From contig NZ_JBQCHS010000006.1 in assembly GCF_051954455.1 (NCBI RefSeq), positions 71,830 to 135,829 on the forward strand: a stretch of DNA of 64,000 bases, in the 5' to 3' direction. Position 1 is the stretch's first letter. The number at the start of each line of letters is the position of its first letter. The position numbers and the translations under genes were made by a program. Origin of the DNA: Pseudolysinimonas sp051954455. GTDB lineage: Bacteria; Actinomycetota; Actinomycetes; Actinomycetales; Microbacteriaceae. Shown here piece by piece: positions 40,719-48,443 of the stretch. The notes below the pieces were generated by a model. It did no database searches and was not told the DNA's origin. It was given only the letters and a program-made list of their open reading frames with translations.

Positions 40719-41457
40719 TTCGGCGGGCGTCCCGTTCGAGGGCCGCCGCTTCCACGAGAACCCGGGAGCCGGCGACGACGGCAGCGCGTCCCCGCGGGTG
40801 CTCGAGGCGATTCGCCGCTTCCGCGCCCGCGAGGTCGGCGGGCCGGAGGTCGTCGAGGCGCTGCACGACTCGCGCTTCCTCGTGCCGCTCGTCGCGGTCC
40901 GCGGCGACGAGGGCGTCGGCGTCCACGGGCAGATCGTCGACAAGACGCAGGAGCTGTCGATGGTGACGGTCGAGGGCCCCGACGGCCGGCCCGTGCTCCC
41001 GGCCTTCACCTCGGTCGCGGCGATGCAGGCGTGGGACGGCGGGGCCCGCCCGATCCCGATCGAGGCGCCGCGGGTCGCCCTGGCCGCCGCGGCGGAGGGT
41101 ACTCCGCTGGTCGTCGTCGACCCGGGATCGGAGACCGAGTTCGCGGTCCGCCGGACGGCGCTCCGCGCGCTCGCGACGGGTGAGCGCTGGACGCCCTCGT
41201 TCGAGGATGCCGCGGTCCTGTCCGCGTTCCAGGCCTCGGTCGAGCCGCATCCCGAGATCGTGGCGGTCGGGCTCGGACCGGGGGACCCCGACGCGCGCCT
41301 CCACGGGCCGGAGCTCATGGTCGGGCTCGGTGTCCGCCCCGGCCTCGATCCCGACGGGCTCGGCGTCATCATGCGCGAGCTGCAGGCCCGGTGGGCCGCC
41401 GATCCTGTGATCGCCGAGAGGGTCGACTCCATCGGCGTGCGGGTGCATCCTTCCTAG
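40702..41457 (+). CDS. SseB-family protein
   Basis: A 251-residue soluble protein with an SseB N-terminal-type region (LEALHDSRFLVPLVAV..., PVLPAFTSVAAMQAWDGGARPIPIEA), a family linked to surface-associated or rhodanese-enhancing proteins but without known activity here. It overlaps hisA by 17 bp and is often found at this place after hisA in Actinobacteria. Its stop TAG is directly followed by the next ATG. Confidence 0.78.
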   Translation: MSPAADSAGVPFEGRRFHENPGAGDDGSASPRVLEAIRRFRAREVGGPEVVEALHDSRFLVPLVAVRGDEGVGVHGQIVDKTQELSMVTVEGPDGRPVLPAFTSVAAMQAWDGGARPIPIEAPRVALAAAAEGTPLVVVDPGSETEFAVRRTALRALATGERWTPSFEDAAVLSAFQASVEPHPEIVAVGLGPGDPDARLHGPELMVGLGVRPGLDPDGLGVIMRELQARWAADPVIAERVDSIGVRVHPS

Positions 41458-42006
41458 ATGGCACGACTCCTCGCCGAGTTCACCTGCTCGCTCGACGGCT
41501 TCGTCGCGGATGCCGACGGCGACTTCTCCTGGTCGGAGCCGGATCCCGAGATCCATCAGTGGTTCAACGACCGCGAGCGCGAGTTCGGCACGCACCTCTA
41601 CGGCCGTCGGCTCTACGAGACGATGCGGGTCTGGCAGGACTGGACGGAGGGCGACCCGGTCGCCGTCGAGTACGGGGAGATCTGGCGCGGGATCGACCAC
41701 GTCGTCTACTCGCGGACCCTGGAGGACGCGCCGACGCCGCGAACCCGGATCGAGCGCGACTTCGACCCGGCGCGCGTGCGCCGCGAGGTCGACGCGCTCG
41801 AGCGCGACGCCGTGGTGGGCGGCGCGACGCTCGCGGGGCTCGCGATGCGCGCCGGCATCGTCGACGAGCTCCGTCTCGTCGTCGTGCCGCACCTCGTCGG
41901 CGGGGGCCTGCGCGCCATCCCGGAGGGGGTGTCGGGATCGATCCGGCTGCTCGAGGAGCGCCGGTTCGCCACGGGCGCGGTCCTCCTGCGCTACGGGCTC
42001 AGCTGA
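41458..42006 (+). CDS. Dihydrofolate reductase/RibD C-terminal-fold protein
   Basis: A 182-residue protein of the DHFR-like RibD C-terminal superfamily: LLAEFTCSLDGFVADADGDFSW, YGRRLYETMRVWQDW, DAVVGGATLAGLAMRAGIVDELRLVVVPHLVGGG. These proteins bind NADPH but most have unknown substrates; it is not the main DHFR. Begins at once after the SseB stop. Its 3' end overlaps the convergent DUF1844 gene by 8 bp. Confidence 0.85.
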   Translation: MARLLAEFTCSLDGFVADADGDFSWSEPDPEIHQWFNDREREFGTHLYGRRLYETMRVWQDWTEGDPVAVEYGEIWRGIDHVVYSRTLEDAPTPRTRIERDFDPARVRREVDALERDAVVGGATLAGLAMRAGIVDELRLVVVPHLVGGGLRAIPEGVSGSIRLLEERRFATGAVLLRYGLS

Positions 42007-42364
42007 CCGGGCCGGTCCACTTCTCGCCGGGGCCCTGCCCGATCGGGTCGGGGATCGACGAGGTCTCCCGGAAGGCCAGCTGCAGCGAGCGGAGGCCGTC
42101 GCGCAGCGGTCGGGCGTGCTGGTCGCCGATGTTGACGGCCGCGCCCGTGACGAGGCCGGCGAGGGCGTCGATGAGCTTGCGCGCCTCGTCGAGGTCGATC
42201 TGCGCGGCCGCGTCGGGATCGTCGGCGAGCCCGAGCTTGACCGCGGCGGCGCTCATGAGGTGCACCGCGACGGTGTTGATCACCTCGACCGCCGGCACGT
42301 CGCCGATGTCCCGGATCTCCGGGTCCACGGACAGATCGATCTCGGACTCTTCGGCCACGGCCAT
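41999..42364 (-). CDS. DUF1844 protein
   Basis: A 121-residue protein (IRDIGDVPAVEVINTVAVHLMSAAAVKLGLADDPDAAAQIDLDEARKLIDALAGLV...) of family DUF1844, small, helical and conserved next to infC in Actinobacteria. Function unknown. The frame is open 26 codons upstream, but ATG 42364 with AGAGGG just before it fits the family start. Divergent from infC. Confidence 0.85.
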   Translation of the reverse strand: MAVAEESEIDLSVDPEIRDIGDVPAVEVINTVAVHLMSAAAVKLGLADDPDAAAQIDLDEARKLIDALAGLVTGAAVNIGDQHARPLRDGLRSLQLAFRETSSIPDPIGQGPGEKWTGPVS

Positions 42365-42372
42365 CCCTCTGC

Positions 42373-42613
42373 TATCCTTGTGCGGTTCCCGGCACGCCCG
42401 GGGATTCGGCACGAGTGCCGAACGAAAGTGGAGAGATCCCACCCGTCTGCCGCCTCACCAGGCTAGCCGGGTCGAAACACCCTCCGCCGCACGGACAGCG
42501 ATGGCCGTCGGTCGACAGATCGAGAAGATCAGTAGGGGGTGATGTGCGCGGCGCCATGCGTGCCGCGGAATCCCTCTCCTTTCGCGTGAACGAGAACGAC
42601 GAAAGGAATTCGC
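42373..42613 (+). promoter_or_regulatory. Long leader of the infC operon
   Basis: About 235 nt without a gene on this strand. TATCCT (42373-42378) is a plausible -10. A strong hairpin TTCGGCACGAGTGCCGAA (42405-42422) follows near the 5' end, and further G+C-rich dyads lie downstream. Long structured leaders are usual before infC-rpmI-rplT, where L20 or IF3 feeds back; I do not recognise a named actinobacterial motif. Confidence 0.5.
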
Positions 42614-43225
42614 ATCAGCGATCCCAGGACGAACGACCGGATCCGCGTGCCCGAGGTGCGCCTGGTCGGTCCCGAAGGCGAGCAGGTCGGCGTGGTCCCC
42701 ACCGCGACGGCCCTGAAGCTCGCCCAGGAGGCCGACATGGACCTGGTCGAGGTCTCCCCGAACTCGACGCCGCCCGTGGTGAAGATCATGGATTACGGCA
42801 AGTTCAAGTACGAGCAGGCCCAGAAGCTCAAGGAAGCTCGACGCAACCAGACGAACACGATCCTCAAGGAGGTCCGGTTCCGTCTGAAGATCGACAAGCA
42901 CGACTACGAGACGAAGCTTAAGCGCGCCGAGGGCTTCCTGCAGGACGGCGACAAGGTCAAGGCGATGATCCTGTTCCGCGGTCGTGAGCAGTCCCGGCCG
43001 GAGCAGGGCTACCGGCTCCTGGAGCGGTTCGCGAACGACGTGGCCGAGTTCGGATCGATCGAATCGCGACCCGTGCAGGACGGTCGCAACATGGTCATGG
43101 TCATCGGTCCGCTGAAGAACAAGGCGGAGGCGAAGGCCGAGCAGAACGCGAAGCGTGACGCGGCGCGTGCCCGTAACACCCCCGCTCCGGCGGCGAACGA
43201 GGAAGAGACAGAGGCAGATGCCTAA
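42614..43225 (+). CDS. infC: Translation initiation factor IF-3 (ATC start)
   Basis: A 203-residue IF-3 with N- and C-domains (RIRVPEVRLVGPEGEQVGVVPTATALKLAQEADMDLVEVSP; linker KYEQAQKLKEARRNQ; VKEVRFRLKIDKHDYETKLKRAEGFL-like C-domain). Homologues begin ISDPRTNDRIR, and here those codons are present upstream of any ATG/GTG. AAAGGA lies seven bases before ATC 42614, which I take as the start codon; GTG 42647 would delete the conserved N terminus. A rare start allows IF-3 to repress its own translation. Acidic/Ala tail at the C terminus. Confidence 0.9.
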   Translation: MSDPRTNDRIRVPEVRLVGPEGEQVGVVPTATALKLAQEADMDLVEVSPNSTPPVVKIMDYGKFKYEQAQKLKEARRNQTNTILKEVRFRLKIDKHDYETKLKRAEGFLQDGDKVKAMILFRGREQSRPEQGYRLLERFANDVAEFGSIESRPVQDGRNMVMVIGPLKNKAEAKAEQNAKRDAARARNTPAPAANEEETEADA

Positions 43226-43412
43226 GCAGAAGACGCACTCCGGTGCGAAGAAGCGGTTCCGGGTCACCGGCTCCGGCAAGGTCATGAAGCAGGGCTCGGG
43301 CATGCGCCACAACTTCGAGCACAAGTCGTCGCGGGTCACCCGTCGCCTCAACGGCGACGTGGAGCTCCCCGCCACCGAGGCGAAGATCATCAAGCGCCTC
43401 CTGGGCAAGTAA
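43218..43412 (+). CDS. rpmI: 50S ribosomal protein L35
   Basis: A 64-residue basic protein (PKQKTHSGAKKRFRVTGSGKVMKQ...RHNFEHKSSRVTRRL) matching L35 in full. ATG 43218 lies inside the last codons of infC, an 8-bp overlap, so translation is coupled to infC. rplT follows after 12 bp. Confidence 0.97.
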   Translation: MPKQKTHSGAKKRFRVTGSGKVMKQGSGMRHNFEHKSSRVTRRLNGDVELPATEAKIIKRLLGK

Positions 43413-43424
43413 GGAACAGGACTC

Positions 43425-43811
43425 ATGGCACGTGTGAAGAGGGCGGTCAACGCCGCCAAGAAGCGCCGCACCACGCTCGAGCGCGCCGAGGGCTACCGCG
43501 GGCAGCGGTCGCGCCTCTACCGCAAGGCGAAGGAGCAGGTCACCCACTCGCTGACGTACGCGTTCCGCGACCGTCGCGCGAAGAAGGGCGAGTTCCGTCG
43601 CCTGTGGATCCAGCGCATCAACGCCGCCGCTCGCGCGAACGGCATCACCTACAACCGCCTGATCCAGGGCCTCGGGCTCGCCGGCATCGAGGTCGACCGC
43701 CGCATCCTCGCGGAGCTCGCGGTCAACGAGCCGGCGACGTTCGCCGGTCTGGTGGAGGCCGCCAAGGCCGCGCTGCCGTCGGACGTGAACGCCCCGAAGG
43801 CCGCCGCGTAA
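43425..43811 (+). CDS. rplT: 50S ribosomal protein L20
   Basis: A 128-residue L20: ARVKRAVNAAKKRRTTLERAEGYRGQRSRLYRKAKEQVTHSLTYAFRDRRAKKGEFRRLWIQRINAA is the conserved rRNA-binding part; the C terminus has a short Ala/Pro tail. Early 50S assembly protein and, in other bacteria, repressor of this operon. AGGAACAG precedes the ATG. A large inverted repeat follows the stop. Confidence 0.97.
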   Translation: MARVKRAVNAAKKRRTTLERAEGYRGQRSRLYRKAKEQVTHSLTYAFRDRRAKKGEFRRLWIQRINAAARANGITYNRLIQGLGLAGIEVDRRILAELAVNEPATFAGLVEAAKAALPSDVNAPKAAA

Positions 43812-43822
43812 GCAGCACCCCC

Positions 43823-43914
43823 GAGCGGGTCGAGTAGGTCGCGGAGCGACCGTATCGAGACCCTCCGACGCAGACGGAGATCTCGATACGCGCTCCGCGC
43901 TACTCGATCCGCTC
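43823..43914. repeat. Large intergenic inverted repeat after rplT
   Basis: Left arm 43823-43860 (GAGCGGGTCGAGTAGGTCGC ... CGTATCGAGA) and right arm 43881-43914 (TCTCGATACGCGCTCCGCGC ... GATCCGCTC) form a long imperfect stem; the centre holds a further small stem CTCCG/CGGAG. Modules such as TCTCGATACGCGCTCCGCGC-TACTCGA are, to my knowledge, a recurrent intergenic palindrome in Microbacteriaceae. It may end the infC operon transcript. Confidence 0.7.
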
Positions 43915-43937
43915 GTTCGTTTCTCTAGGCTGGTCGC

Positions 43938-44732
43938 GTGATCGACAACCCGCGCTCGCCGCGGGTGCGCGCCGTGGCGAAGCTGGCCAAACGGAGCGCG
44001 CGGGAGGAGACGGGCTACTTCCTCGTGGAGGGTCCGCAGGCCGTCGCGGAGGCGTTCGCCTACCGCCCCGACCTCGCGATCGACCTCTTCATCACGCGGC
44101 ACGCCCTCGACCGGTCCGGCGACTTCGGCGCCGCGTCCGCCGGGATCGAGCCCGAGCTCGTGACCGACGCCGTCCTCGAGGCGATGGCCGACACCGTCAC
44201 GCCGCAGGGCGTCGTCGCCGTCTTCGCCCACCACGACCAGTCGGTCGACTCGCTGCTCGACCGCGCCCCGCGGCTCCTCGCGATCCTCGACGAGATCCGC
44301 GATCCCGGCAACGCGGGCACCATCATCCGTGCGGCCGACGCGACCGGCGCCGACGGGGTCGTCCTCACCGGCAGGCACGTCGACGTCTTCAACCCGAAGG
44401 TCGTCCGGTCGACGACCGGGTCGATCTTCCACCTGCCGATCGCCCAGAACGGTCCGCTCGGCGCGGCGATCGCCGCGGTGCGCGAGGCGGGGCTCCAGGT
44501 GCTCGCCGCCGACGTCAAGGGCGACGAGCTCCCGCGGGTGCGCGACCTGCTGCCCCAGCCGACGGCGTGGCTCTTCGGCAACGAGGCCCACGGCCTGACC
44601 GACGAGGCCCTCGAGCTCGCGGACCGCGTGGTCCGCCTCCCGATCTACGGTCACGCCGAGTCTCTGAACCTCGCCACGGCCGCGTCGGTCTGCCTGTACG
44701 AGAGCGCCTTCGCCCAGCGCGCGCCTCGGTAG
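43938..44732 (+). CDS. SpoU/TrmH-family RNA 2'-O-methyltransferase
   Basis: A 264-residue SPOUT methylase. The N-terminal substrate-binding part includes EETGYFLVEGPQAVAEAF; the catalytic part has motif 1 ILDEIRDPGNAGTIIRAADATGADGV, motif 2 LFGNEAHGLTDEAL and motif 3 VRLPIYGHAESLNLATAASVCLYE. It methylates a ribose of rRNA or tRNA; the target is not readable. GTG start 6 nt after TAGGCT. Its stop TAG is part of the TAGGCT before pheS. Confidence 0.93.
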   Translation: MIDNPRSPRVRAVAKLAKRSAREETGYFLVEGPQAVAEAFAYRPDLAIDLFITRHALDRSGDFGAASAGIEPELVTDAVLEAMADTVTPQGVVAVFAHHDQSVDSLLDRAPRLLAILDEIRDPGNAGTIIRAADATGADGVVLTGRHVDVFNPKVVRSTTGSIFHLPIAQNGPLGAAIAAVREAGLQVLAADVKGDELPRVRDLLPQPTAWLFGNEAHGLTDEALELADRVVRLPIYGHAESLNLATAASVCLYESAFAQRAPR

Positions 44733-44743
44733 GCTTGATCCTC

Positions 44744-45778
44744 GTGTCCGAGGCCATCACCGAACCCGCGGTCGAGGCCGCCGTGGAGGCCGCGCTCGCG
44801 GCGATCTCCGCGGCGGGCGACGCCGCCAGCCTGAAGGCCGCGCGTGCCGCGCACGCCGCCGAGGGATCGCCGCTCGCGCGCTTCAACGCCGCGATCCGCG
44901 ACCTGCCCGGCGACCAGAAGGCCGCCGCCGGCAAGCTCGTCGGCACCGCCCGCGCTCGGGTGACCCAGGCGTTCGCGGCGCAGGAGGAGCGCGTGCTCGC
45001 CGCCGAGGAGGCCGCGCGCCTCGAGGCCGAGGCGGTGGACGTCACCGAGGTGCCGTCGCGCTGGCGGGCCGGCGCCCGTCATCCGCTCACGATGCTCATG
45101 GAGCGGATGAGCGACCTGTTCATCGGCATGGGCTGGGAGATCGGCGAGGGCCCCGAGCTCGAGCACGAGTGGTTCAACTTCGACGCGCTGAACTTCGACG
45201 AGGACCACCCGGCGCGCGCCCTGCAGGACACCTTCTTCGTCGACCCGGTGGAGCGCCACCTCGTGCTGCGCACCCACACGAGCCCGGTGCAGATCCGGTC
45301 GCTCCTCTCGCGCGAGCTCCCGGTCTACGTCGCCGCCGTCGGGCGGGTGTACCGCACCGACGAGCTCGATGCGACCCACACCCCGGTCTTCAATCAGATC
45401 GAGGGGCTCGCGATCGACCGCGGCCTCACGATGGCGCACCTGCGCGGCACCCTGGAGCACATGGCCCGCACGCTCTTCGGGTCGGAGGCGCAGATCCGCC
45501 TGCGCCCGAACTACTTCCCGTTCACCGAGCCGAGCGCCGAGATGGACGTGTGGCACCCGCGCGCGAAGGGCGGCCCGCGCTGGATCGAGTGGGGCGGCTG
45601 CGGCATGGTCAACCCGAACGTGCTCCGCTCGGCGGGCATCGATCCCGACGAGTACCAGGGCTTCGCGTTCGGCATGGGCATCGAGCGCACGCTGCAGTTC
45701 CGCAACGAGCTGAACGACATGCACGACATGGTCGAGGGCGACGTCCGCTTCTCGCAGCAGTTCGGGATGGTGGTCTGA
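44744..45778 (+). CDS. pheS: Phenylalanyl-tRNA synthetase alpha subunit
   Basis: A 344-residue class II synthetase subunit. N-terminal coiled-coil tRNA-binding arm (residues ~1-100), then HPLTMLMERMSDLFIGMGWEIGEGPELEHEWFNFDALNF, motif 2 (FFVDPVERHLVLRTHTSPVQIR, GRVYRTDELDATHTPVFNQIEG) and motif 3 (GMGIERTLQF). GTG 44744 lies 8 nt after TAGGCT; the frame is open further 5' within trmH sequence. The stop overlaps pheT by one base (TGATG). No T-box leader is present. Confidence 0.97.
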   Translation: MSEAITEPAVEAAVEAALAAISAAGDAASLKAARAAHAAEGSPLARFNAAIRDLPGDQKAAAGKLVGTARARVTQAFAAQEERVLAAEEAARLEAEAVDVTEVPSRWRAGARHPLTMLMERMSDLFIGMGWEIGEGPELEHEWFNFDALNFDEDHPARALQDTFFVDPVERHLVLRTHTSPVQIRSLLSRELPVYVAAVGRVYRTDELDATHTPVFNQIEGLAIDRGLTMAHLRGTLEHMARTLFGSEAQIRLRPNYFPFTEPSAEMDVWHPRAKGGPRWIEWGGCGMVNPNVLRSAGIDPDEYQGFAFGMGIERTLQFRNELNDMHDMVEGDVRFSQQFGMVV

Positions 45779-48267
45779 TGCGCGTTCCGCTCAGCTGGCT
45801 GGGGGAGTGGGTCGACCTCCCCGAGGACGTGTCGCTCGAGAGCGTGCACGCCGCGCTCGTGAAGGTCGGGTTCGAGGAGGAGGACGTCCACGTCTCCGAG
45901 CTCACCGGCCCGATCGTCGTCGGCCGGGTGCTCTCGGCCGAGCCGGAGCCGCAGTCCAACGGCAAGATCATCAACTGGTGCCAGGTCGACGTCGGTGAGC
46001 CCGAGCCACGCGGCATCGTCTGCGGCGCGCACAACTTCGGGCCCGGCGACAAGGTCGTGGTGACGCTGCCCGGCGCCGTGCTGCCGGGGCCCTTCCCGAT
46101 CGCCGCGCGGAAGACCTACGGTCACGTATCGGACGGGATGATCGCGAGCGCCCGCGAGCTCGGCCTGAGCGACGAGCACGAGGGCATCCTGCGCCTCGCG
46201 GAGCTCGGGCTCGACCCCGAGGTCGGCACCGATGCGATCCACCTGCTCGGCCTCGACGACGCGGCGGTCGAGATCAACGTCACCCCGGACCGCGGCTACG
46301 CCCTCTCGATCCGCGGCGTCGCGCGCGAGTACTCCCACTCGACCGGCGCGCGGTTCACCGATCCGGCGCTCGCCGCGACGCCGGCCGAGCCCGTCGAGAC
46401 CTTCCCGGTCGTCGTCGACGATGCCGCGCCGATCCGCGGCCGCGTCGGCGCGTCGGTGTTCGTCACGCGCGCGGTCCGCGGCATCGACCCGACACGGCCC
46501 ACCCCGCCGTGGATGGCGTCGCGGCTCCGGCTCGCCGGCATCCGCTCGCTCTCCCTCCCGGTCGACATCACCAACTACGTGATGCTCGAGCTCGGGCAGC
46601 CGATCCACGGCTACGACCTCGCGACGCTGCAGGGCGGCATCACCGTCCGCCGCGCGGTGGCGGGCGAGACGCTCGAGACCCTCGACGGAGTCGTCCGCAC
46701 GCTCGACGCCGAGGATCTGCTCATCACCGACGAGTCCGGGCCGATCGAGCTCGCCGGCGTGATGGGCGGCGCGACGACCGAGCTCTCCGACACCACGACC
46801 GACGTGCTCGTCGAGGCGGCGAACTTCGACCCCGTGTCGATCGCCCGCACCGCCCGCCGGCACAAGCTGCCGAGCGAGGCGTCGCGGCGCTTCGAGCGCG
46901 GGGTCGACCCGGCGGTCGCCGCGCCCGCGGCGCAGCGCGTCGTCGACCTGCTCGTGGAGCTGGCCGGCGGCACCGCCGACCCGCTCGGCTCGGTGCTCGA
47001 CGAGGCGCCCGCGACACGGGTGATCGCCCTCGCGCCGGATCGCCCCGCCCGCCTGATCGGCGTCGACTACGCACCCGCCGAGGTCCGCGCGACGCTCGAG
47101 CTCATCGGCTGCACGGTCGCCGAGGGGGACGGCGGCGGCTGGCTCGTCACCCCGCCCACCTGGCGCCCCGACCTGACCGGCGACGCGGAGCTGGTCGAGG
47201 AGGTCGCGCGCATCTCGGGCTACGACCGCATCCCGTCCGTGCTGCCGACCGCACCCGCCGGCGGGCGCGGGCTGACTCGCTCGCAGGCGCTGCGGCGACG
47301 CGTCGGGGCGACCCTCGCGGCCGCGGGCGCGACGGAGGTCGTCGCCTATCCGTTCCTCTCCGCGGCGGCCGTCGAGCGGTTCGAACCCGGCGCCCCGAGC
47401 ATGCGGCTGGTCAACGCCCTCGATCCGCAGGCGGACCGGCTGCGGCGCTCACTGCTCCCCGGGCTCCTCGACGTCGCGCGCCGCAACCTCGGACGCGGCC
47501 TTACCGACCTCGCGGTCTACGAGATCGGCACGGTGTTCCGGCCGGAGGCCGATGCGCAGCCCGGGACCGACGACATCCCGCTCGGGGCGCAGCGCCCCGA
47601 CGACGCGACGCTCGAGCGGCTGAATGCCGGCATCCCTCCGCAGGGCTGGCGGGCTGCGGCGCTCTTCCTGGGCGAGGCGCTGCCGAAGCAGCCGGGATCC
47701 GCCGCGGTGCCCTCGGGACTCGTCGATGCGCTCGACGCGGCCCGCCAGATCGGGCTCGCGGCCGCCGTCCGTCTCGTGCCGGTGCAGGGCTCCCACCCCG
47801 CGCTGCACCCGGGCCGGACCGCGGAGCTGCGCGCGGGCGACCGGGTGGTCGGCGTCGCCGGCGAGCTGCTCCCGGCGATCGCGGCCGAACTCGACCTGCC
47901 GCGCGTGGTGGCTCTCGTCGAGCTCGACCTCGACGCGCTCGACGAGCTCGGCGCGATCGAGGTGCAGGCCGACCCGATCGCGACGATGCCCGCCGCGACC
48001 CAGGACCTGTCGCTCGTCGTCCCCGTCACGGTGCCCGCCGGCGAGGTCCTCGAGGCCGTCGTCGCGGGCGCGGGCGAGCTCCTCGAGCACGCCGCGCTCG
48101 TCGACGACTATCGCGGTGCCGGACTGCCGGAGGGGTCGAAGTCGCTGACCTTCGCACTGCGCTTCCGGGCACGCGACCGGACGCTGACCGCGGCGGAGGC
48201 GAGCGAGGCGAAGCTCGCCGGCGCGGCGCTCGCCGGGAACCGGTTCGGGGCGACCGTCCGCGAGTGA
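45778..48267 (+). CDS. pheT: Phenylalanyl-tRNA synthetase beta subunit
   Basis: An 829-residue subunit. It begins MRVPLSWLGEWVDLP and carries the tRNA-binding OB domain (~residues 40-150), the B3/B4 editing domain, B5, the pseudo-catalytic core and a C-terminal ferredoxin-like anticodon-binding domain (ATQDLSLVVPVTVPAGEVLEAV...FRARDRTLTAAEASEAK). Full family length. Starts on the A of the pheS stop, giving equal subunit synthesis. Confidence 0.97.
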   Translation: MRVPLSWLGEWVDLPEDVSLESVHAALVKVGFEEEDVHVSELTGPIVVGRVLSAEPEPQSNGKIINWCQVDVGEPEPRGIVCGAHNFGPGDKVVVTLPGAVLPGPFPIAARKTYGHVSDGMIASARELGLSDEHEGILRLAELGLDPEVGTDAIHLLGLDDAAVEINVTPDRGYALSIRGVAREYSHSTGARFTDPALAATPAEPVETFPVVVDDAAPIRGRVGASVFVTRAVRGIDPTRPTPPWMASRLRLAGIRSLSLPVDITNYVMLELGQPIHGYDLATLQGGITVRRAVAGETLETLDGVVRTLDAEDLLITDESGPIELAGVMGGATTELSDTTTDVLVEAANFDPVSIARTARRHKLPSEASRRFERGVDPAVAAPAAQRVVDLLVELAGGTADPLGSVLDEAPATRVIALAPDRPARLIGVDYAPAEVRATLELIGCTVAEGDGGGWLVTPPTWRPDLTGDAELVEEVARISGYDRIPSVLPTAPAGGRGLTRSQALRRRVGATLAAAGATEVVAYPFLSAAAVERFEPGAPSMRLVNALDPQADRLRRSLLPGLLDVARRNLGRGLTDLAVYEIGTVFRPEADAQPGTDDIPLGAQRPDDATLERLNAGIPPQGWRAAALFLGEALPKQPGSAAVPSGLVDALDAARQIGLAAAVRLVPVQGSHPALHPGRTAELRAGDRVVGVAGELLPAIAAELDLPRVVALVELDLDALDELGAIEVQADPIATMPAATQDLSLVVPVTVPAGEVLEAVVAGAGELLEHAALVDDYRGAGLPEGSKSLTFALRFRARDRTLTAAEASEAKLAGAALAGNRFGATVRE

Positions 48268-48292
48268 TCGCGGAGTGGGCTACGCTCGACCC

Positions 48293-48379
48293 GTGCTTCA
48301 GCCCCGGACCGACCTCGTGAGCGCCTCGCTCCGTCGCGTCCGTCGCGCGCGCCGAATCCCGGCGACGTCGCGCCGCTGA
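48293..48379 (+). CDS. Arg-rich leader peptide candidate of the arg operon
   Basis: A 28-codon frame too short for normal gene calling: GTG start, TGA stop, TACGCT six bases upstream as in other leaderless genes here. Nine residues are Arg, eight in four RR pairs at 14-15, 17-18, 20-21 and 27-28 (core LRRVRRARR). It ends 65 bp before argC. By analogy with known amino-acid leader peptides, ribosome stalling at Arg codons could report arginine supply. Caution: CGN runs arise easily in G+C-rich DNA, and argC has its own TAAGGT hexamer. Confidence 0.4.
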   Translation: MLQPRTDLVSASLRRVRRARRIPATSRR

Positions 48380-48406
48380 TCCGTCAGCCGTTCGCCCGAC
48401 GTCGCC
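48361..48406 (+). promoter_or_regulatory. Inverted repeat overlapping leader-peptide end
   Basis: Perfect 10-bp arms GGCGACGTCG (48361-48370) and CGACGTCGCC (48397-48406). The left arm covers codons 23-26 of the Arg-rich frame; the 26-base loop contains its RR codons, stop and a nested hairpin GCTGA-TCCG-TCAGC (48375-48388). A ribosome at the stop would cover the left arm, one stalled at codons 14-15 would leave it free. A 4-bp hairpin GCCG/CGGC at 48404-48414 competes for the right arm. No T-run is seen. Confidence 0.4.
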
Positions 48407-48443
48407 GCCTCGGCCACCGTCCGTCGAACAATAAGGTTGATCC

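Noticed and set aside
44733..44743. T-box leader before pheS or tyrS
   Set aside because: Only 11 bp separate trmH and pheS, and tyrS appears leaderless, so no T-box can fit.
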